Assembly (NCBI GenBank): GCA_020029625.1
Contig: JAIBJP010000085.1
Coordinates: forward strand, 1 to 7,871
Length of the DNA stretch: 7,871 bases
From: Actinomycetota bacterium
GTDB taxonomy: Bacteria; Actinomycetota; Thermoleophilia; Gaiellales; Gaiellaceae
Direction of reading: 5' to 3'
Below the pieces are notes generated by a model that saw nothing but the letters and a program-made list of their open reading frames with translations, was not told the DNA's origin and did no database searches. Shown here piece after piece: positions 5,211 to 7,871 of this stretch; position 1 is the stretch's first letter, and each line of letters starts with the position of its first letter. The translations under genes were made by a program, and so were the position numbers.

Positions 5211-6553
5211 GCTTTCGCGCCCGCCTGGCCCTCGTTGCCGCCGCGGCCGTCGCGCTGGCGGTCGTGCTGGCTTCCGCGGTGGTCTACATCGTCGTCCGCG
5301 ACGAGCTGCGCGGCACCGTCGACGATGCGCTGAGGGACCGGGCTGCCGAGATCTCCCACTTCCCGCTGCGCGCCATTCGGGAGGGCGACCGGCCCGTGCT
5401 CGAGGGGCCCGGCCTGGGCGGCGCTCCCGGTTATATCCAGGTCGTCCAGTCGGACGGAACGACGATCCGGCCGCCCGATGAGACAGTCGAGCTCCCGGTT
5501 TCCGATCACGTCTTGTCAGTGGCCAACGGCAAGGGCGGGCCGTTCTTTTCGGACACACACGTCTCCGACGTCCATCTGCGCGTCTTCACGATTCCCGGCA
5601 GCTCGGGCTTCGCCGTCCAGATCGCACGCCCGCTGACGGAGGTCGACCAATCCCTCGACCGGATCCGCTTCTATCTCATCCTCATCGCCCTGGGCGGCAT
5701 CGCCGTCGCCGCGACGCTCGGGCTCGCGGTCACGCGGGCCGCAGTCGCTCCGGTAAGGCGTCTGACCGAGGCAAGCGAGCGGGTGACCGAGACCGGCGAT
5801 CTCTCAGAGCGAATCGACTCCCGCGGCCAGGACGAGCTCAGCCGCCTCGCCTCGAGCTTCAACACCATGCTGGCCGCGCTCGAACAGTCGACCCGGGCTC
5901 AGCGTCAGCTGGTCGCGGACGCCTCCCATGAGCTGCGGACGCCCCTCACGAGCCTGCGGACGAACATCGAGGTGCTGGCCGGGAACCGCAGCCTTCCCGC
6001 CGGAGAACGGGAGAGGCTGCTCCACGACGTCGTCGAGCAGTTGGGAGAGATGACGACACTGATCGCGGAGCTGATCGAGCTCGCCCGCGGCGACCAGCCG
6101 CTCGCAGAGCCCGAGGACGTCCGTCTCGATCTCATCGCCGCGGATGCGGTCGACCGCGCGAGACGCAACCGGCCCAACATTACTTTCACGACCAGCTTCG
6201 CGGAATCACTCGTGCACGGCGACCGGGCGACCATCGAGCGCGCGGTGGGAAACCTGCTCGACAACGCCGCGAAGTGGAGCCCGCCGGCAGGCGAGGTCGA
6301 GGTCGCGGTCCACGAGGGGGAGGTGATCGTGCGCGACCACGGGCCGGGAATCGACGAGGAAGACCTGCCGTTCGTCTTCGACCGCTTCTACCGCGCCCGA
6401 TCAGCCCGCGGAATGCTCGGCTCGGGCCTCGGCCTCGCCATCGTCCGTCAGGTCGCCGAAGCGCACGGCGGCTCCGTCTTGGCGGAGCGTGCCGAGGGGG
6501 GCGGCACTCGCATGACCCTGCGCCTGAACGGCCGGCTCCCTCCCGAGAAATAG
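5207..6553 (+). CDS. HAMP-HisKA membrane sensor histidine kinase (MprB-like)
   Basis: This 448-residue kinase pairs with the regulator before it; the genes overlap by four bases (ATGA), indicating translational coupling. Segment 1 (about 8-30) and segment 2 (about 154-176) flank an extracytoplasmic sensor region of about 120 residues. A HAMP domain (about 177-230) leads to the HisKA dimerisation domain with phosphoacceptor H241 in ADASHELRTPLTSLR. The ATP-binding domain has the N box (VGNLLDNAAKWS, around 347-358), G1 (DHGPG, 377-381), the F box (FDRFYRA) and G2 (GSGLGLAI, 405-412), so all catalytic boxes are intact. The signal is not known; envelope protein damage is inferred from the adjacent HtrA gene. 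The open frame extends upstream to 5072, but that part lies inside the regulator. The last 106 bp overlap the opposing membrane-protein gene. Confidence 0.97.
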   Translation: MSFRARLALVAAAAVALAVVLASAVVYIVVRDELRGTVDDALRDRAAEISHFPLRAIREGDRPVLEGPGLGGAPGYIQVVQSDGTTIRPPDETVELPVSDHVLSVANGKGGPFFSDTHVSDVHLRVFTIPGSSGFAVQIARPLTEVDQSLDRIRFYLILIALGGIAVAATLGLAVTRAAVAPVRRLTEASERVTETGDLSERIDSRGQDELSRLASSFNTMLAALEQSTRAQRQLVADASHELRTPLTSLRTNIEVLAGNRSLPAGERERLLHDVVEQLGEMTTLIAELIELARGDQPLAEPEDVRLDLIAADAVDRARRNRPNITFTTSFAESLVHGDRATIERAVGNLLDNAAKWSPPAGEVEVAVHEGEVIVRDHGPGIDEEDLPFVFDRFYRARSARGMLGSGLGLAIVRQVAEAHGGSVLAERAEGGGTRMTLRLNGRLPPEK

Positions 6554-7305
6554 AATCGGGCTTCCTCGACGGCGAGGGCGACAGCGATGGGAACGGTCGC
6601 GGGAAGCGTGTCCGTGACGAGGAAGAAGAACGACCACGCGACTGCGAAGACCGCGACGAGGAACGTGGCGACTCCACGCCGGCGACCCTCGACGGCGAGG
6701 ACGGCGCCGAAGGCGGCTGCCACGAACAGGTCCGCGTATTCCATCGACGCGGTTCCGAGCACGACGCGCTGAAGCTGAGGGCCTACCGCCGGCGCCGCCT
6801 GCACGATGGGGCGGCTCGCCTCCTCGAGCCGGTGCATCAGCGCGACCGTGAGATCGACCGCAGCCCAGATCCCGATCCCGATCTTGGCGACCCGGCCGGG
6901 GAGGATCCCGACGACGACCACGGCGAGAACGACGGTGCTCAGCGCGACGAGCGCAAGCCCGGCCGCTTCGCCTGCCGTCCCGCGCGGGTCCACCCAAGCC
7001 AGGGCGAAGAGTACGGGCACCAGGAGGACGAGTCCCGGATGGTGCAGACGGAGAGCCCAGACAGCCCCGAGCGCCGCGAGCAAGGGAACGGCGACGAGCG
7101 CCAGCGTGGACAGACTGTCCGCGAACGCAGACGCAACGGGCGGCAGGAACGTCGCAGCGGTGATGGCGGCGGCGGGTCCGACGAGGAGCAGCCAGTGCGA
7201 GCGGAGCGCCGCGAGCAGGCGGCTTCGCGGAGCGCGCGGAAGCAGCACCAGAGCGGCCTGAACGAGGCCGAGCCCCCAGAAGCAGGCGTAACCGGCAAGA
7301 CTCAT
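6448..7305 (-). CDS. Nine-segment membrane protein of unknown function, possible presenilin-like fold
   Basis: I do not recognise a named family. The 285-residue product is almost entirely hydrophobic, with about nine predicted membrane segments: roughly 3-22, 38-60, 65-84, 89-105, 114-134, 139-158, 188-206, 211-230 and 234-250. Membrane aspartates lie in segment 6 (D151, IWAAVDLTVAL) and segment 7 (D192, SMEYADLFVAAAFG). LPATVP (234-239) opens segment 9. Presenilin-type proteases also have nine segments, catalytic aspartates in 6 and 7, and a PAL motif at 9, so the order matches. The expected YD and GxGD contexts are not conserved (AVD and EYAD here), so activity is doubtful and the fold is only a hypothesis. 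The Arg/Pro-rich tail after about residue 254 overlaps the kinase gene antisense. No clear ribosome site is visible. It is divergent from the dehydrogenase gene with a 48-bp gap. Confidence 0.78.
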   Translation of the reverse strand: MSLAGYACFWGLGLVQAALVLLPRAPRSRLLAALRSHWLLLVGPAAAITAATFLPPVASAFADSLSTLALVAVPLLAALGAVWALRLHHPGLVLLVPVLFALAWVDPRGTAGEAAGLALVALSTVVLAVVVVGILPGRVAKIGIGIWAAVDLTVALMHRLEEASRPIVQAAPAVGPQLQRVVLGTASMEYADLFVAAAFGAVLAVEGRRRGVATFLVAVFAVAWSFFFLVTDTLPATVPIAVALAVEEARFYFSGGSRPFRRRVMRVPPPSARSAKTEPPCASAT

Positions 7306-7340
7306 GGCTCACTTTTCACTACAACAGAAACCTCCAGGGT

Positions 7341-7346
7341 TAGGCT
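7341..7346 (+). promoter_or_regulatory. Candidate -10 (TAGGCT) of the dehydrogenase gene
   Basis: TAGGCT fits TANNNT and ends exactly 7 nt before the ATG at 7354, the same spacing as at thyX and the regulator. No strong Shine-Dalgarno is present, so a leaderless mRNA is likely. No convincing -35 is visible. Confidence 0.4.
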
Positions 7347-7353
7347 GGCGCCC

Positions 7354-7871
7354 ATGGGCCTCCCGCAGGCGGTAGCAGTGGTCGGGGCCGGCACGATGGG
7401 CGCCGGCATCGCGCGCGTCTTCGCGGACGCAGGGGCCTCCGTGCGGCTCTGCGCCCGGCGCGAATCGAGCCTCGAAGCGGCACGTGCCCGGCTCGGCGGG
7501 GGCCTGACACACGTGCGGCTGACGACTTCGGCCGAGGAGGGGCTCCAGGGGGCCGAGCTCGTAATCGAGACGATCACCGAGGAAGTCGAGGCGAAGCGAG
7601 CTCTCCTTGCGCAAGCGGAAGAGCTCGCCTTGCCGGAGGCGATCCTGACGACGAACACGTCGTCGCTTCGGCTTGCCGCGCTCGCGGATGAGCTCCGGAA
7701 CCCTCAGCGCTTCGCCGGCCTGCACTGGTTCAACCCGCCCGAGCTAGTCGAGCTCGTAGAGGTCGTCGGCGGGGAGGACACCGCTCCCGAGACCCTCGAG
7801 ACGCTCGCTGGGTGGGTGAAACTGCTCGGCAAGGCCCCGGTCGTCGTCAGGCGGGACGTTCCGGGCTTCGT
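7354..7871 (+). CDS. 3-hydroxyacyl-CoA dehydrogenase, N-terminal part (cut by window end)
   Basis: The reading frame is open to the window edge, giving 172 residues of an NAD-dependent 3-hydroxyacyl-CoA dehydrogenase, the beta-oxidation enzyme that oxidises L-3-hydroxyacyl-CoA to the 3-keto form. The start MGLPQAVAVVGAGTMGAGIA carries the Rossmann GxGxxG (G11, G13, G16). VIETITEEVEAKRALL matches the conserved E-x-x-x-x-K region, NTSS (101-104) supplies the active-site serine position, and LHWFNPPELVELVEVV carries the catalytic histidine at H124. The usual family sequence here is HFFNP, so HWFNPP marks a subgroup and the natural substrate could differ. The C-terminal 3HCDH domain lies outside the window. 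No fused crotonase domain precedes it. Confidence 0.92.
   Translation, partial: MGLPQAVAVVGAGTMGAGIARVFADAGASVRLCARRESSLEAARARLGGGLTHVRLTTSAEEGLQGAELVIETITEEVEAKRALLAQAEELALPEAILTTNTSSLRLAALADELRNPQRFAGLHWFNPPELVELVEVVGGEDTAPETLETLAGWVKLLGKAPVVVRRDVPGF

Noticed and set aside
6401..7312. 303-residue minus-strand frame overlapping the membrane protein
   Set aside because: Arg/Ser/Gly-rich with no hydrophobic pattern; the alternative frame has clean membrane segments and a better start.
7306..7353. Search for phased TCTTAG boxes between the membrane protein and the dehydrogenase
   Set aside because: None present; these genes are not obvious members of the stress regulon.

Overview
The window is GC-rich DNA with actinobacterial features: strong G/C third-position bias, flavin-dependent thymidylate synthase, an MprAB/HtrA-type cluster, and promoters of TANNNT type placed very close to start codons, as in leaderless transcripts. 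A deep-branching, Thermoleophilia-like actinobacterium is my best guess. That is inference from gene content; there is no rRNA or other phylogenetic marker here. I saw no mobile element, tRNA, rRNA or CRISPR array.

Layout. (1) 1-116: no gene; a hairpin at 25-50 downstream of thyX. (2) 117-824 minus: thyX. (3) 914-2593 plus: a secreted HExxH metalloprotease of the MXAN_6640 type, divergent from thyX. (4) 2613-5210: an envelope-stress block. A small exported two-module helical protein (2613-3275 minus) and an HtrA/DegP-like serine protease (3328-4395 minus) lie divergent from an OmpR-family response regulator (4536-5210 plus; alternative ATG at 4527). (5) 5207-6553 plus: the HAMP/HisKA sensor kinase, overlapping the regulator by ATGA. 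(6) 6448-7305 minus: a nine-segment membrane protein whose 3' end overlaps the kinase tail-to-tail by 106 bp. (7) 7354-7871 plus: the N-terminal part of a 3-hydroxyacyl-CoA dehydrogenase, cut by the window edge.

The most interesting signal is regulatory. The hexamer TCTTAG occurs in arrays with an exact 11-bp period in front of three genes of the stress block (exported protein, HtrA, response regulator), always reading towards the gene. In each case about 10 bp separates the array from a plausible -10 hexamer. That is the geometry expected of an OmpR/PhoB-family activator. I infer that the regulator encoded here binds these boxes and controls itself and its kinase, the HtrA protease and the small exported protein. 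The logic resembles E. coli Cpx (CpxR controlling degP and cpxP) and mycobacterial MprAB-pepD, with the two-module protein in the place of CpxP/Spy.

The second notable item is the nine-segment membrane protein. It has one aspartate in each of predicted segments 6 and 7 and an LPATVP stretch at segment 9, in the same order as the catalytic elements of presenilin-type proteases, but it lacks a proper GxGD motif.
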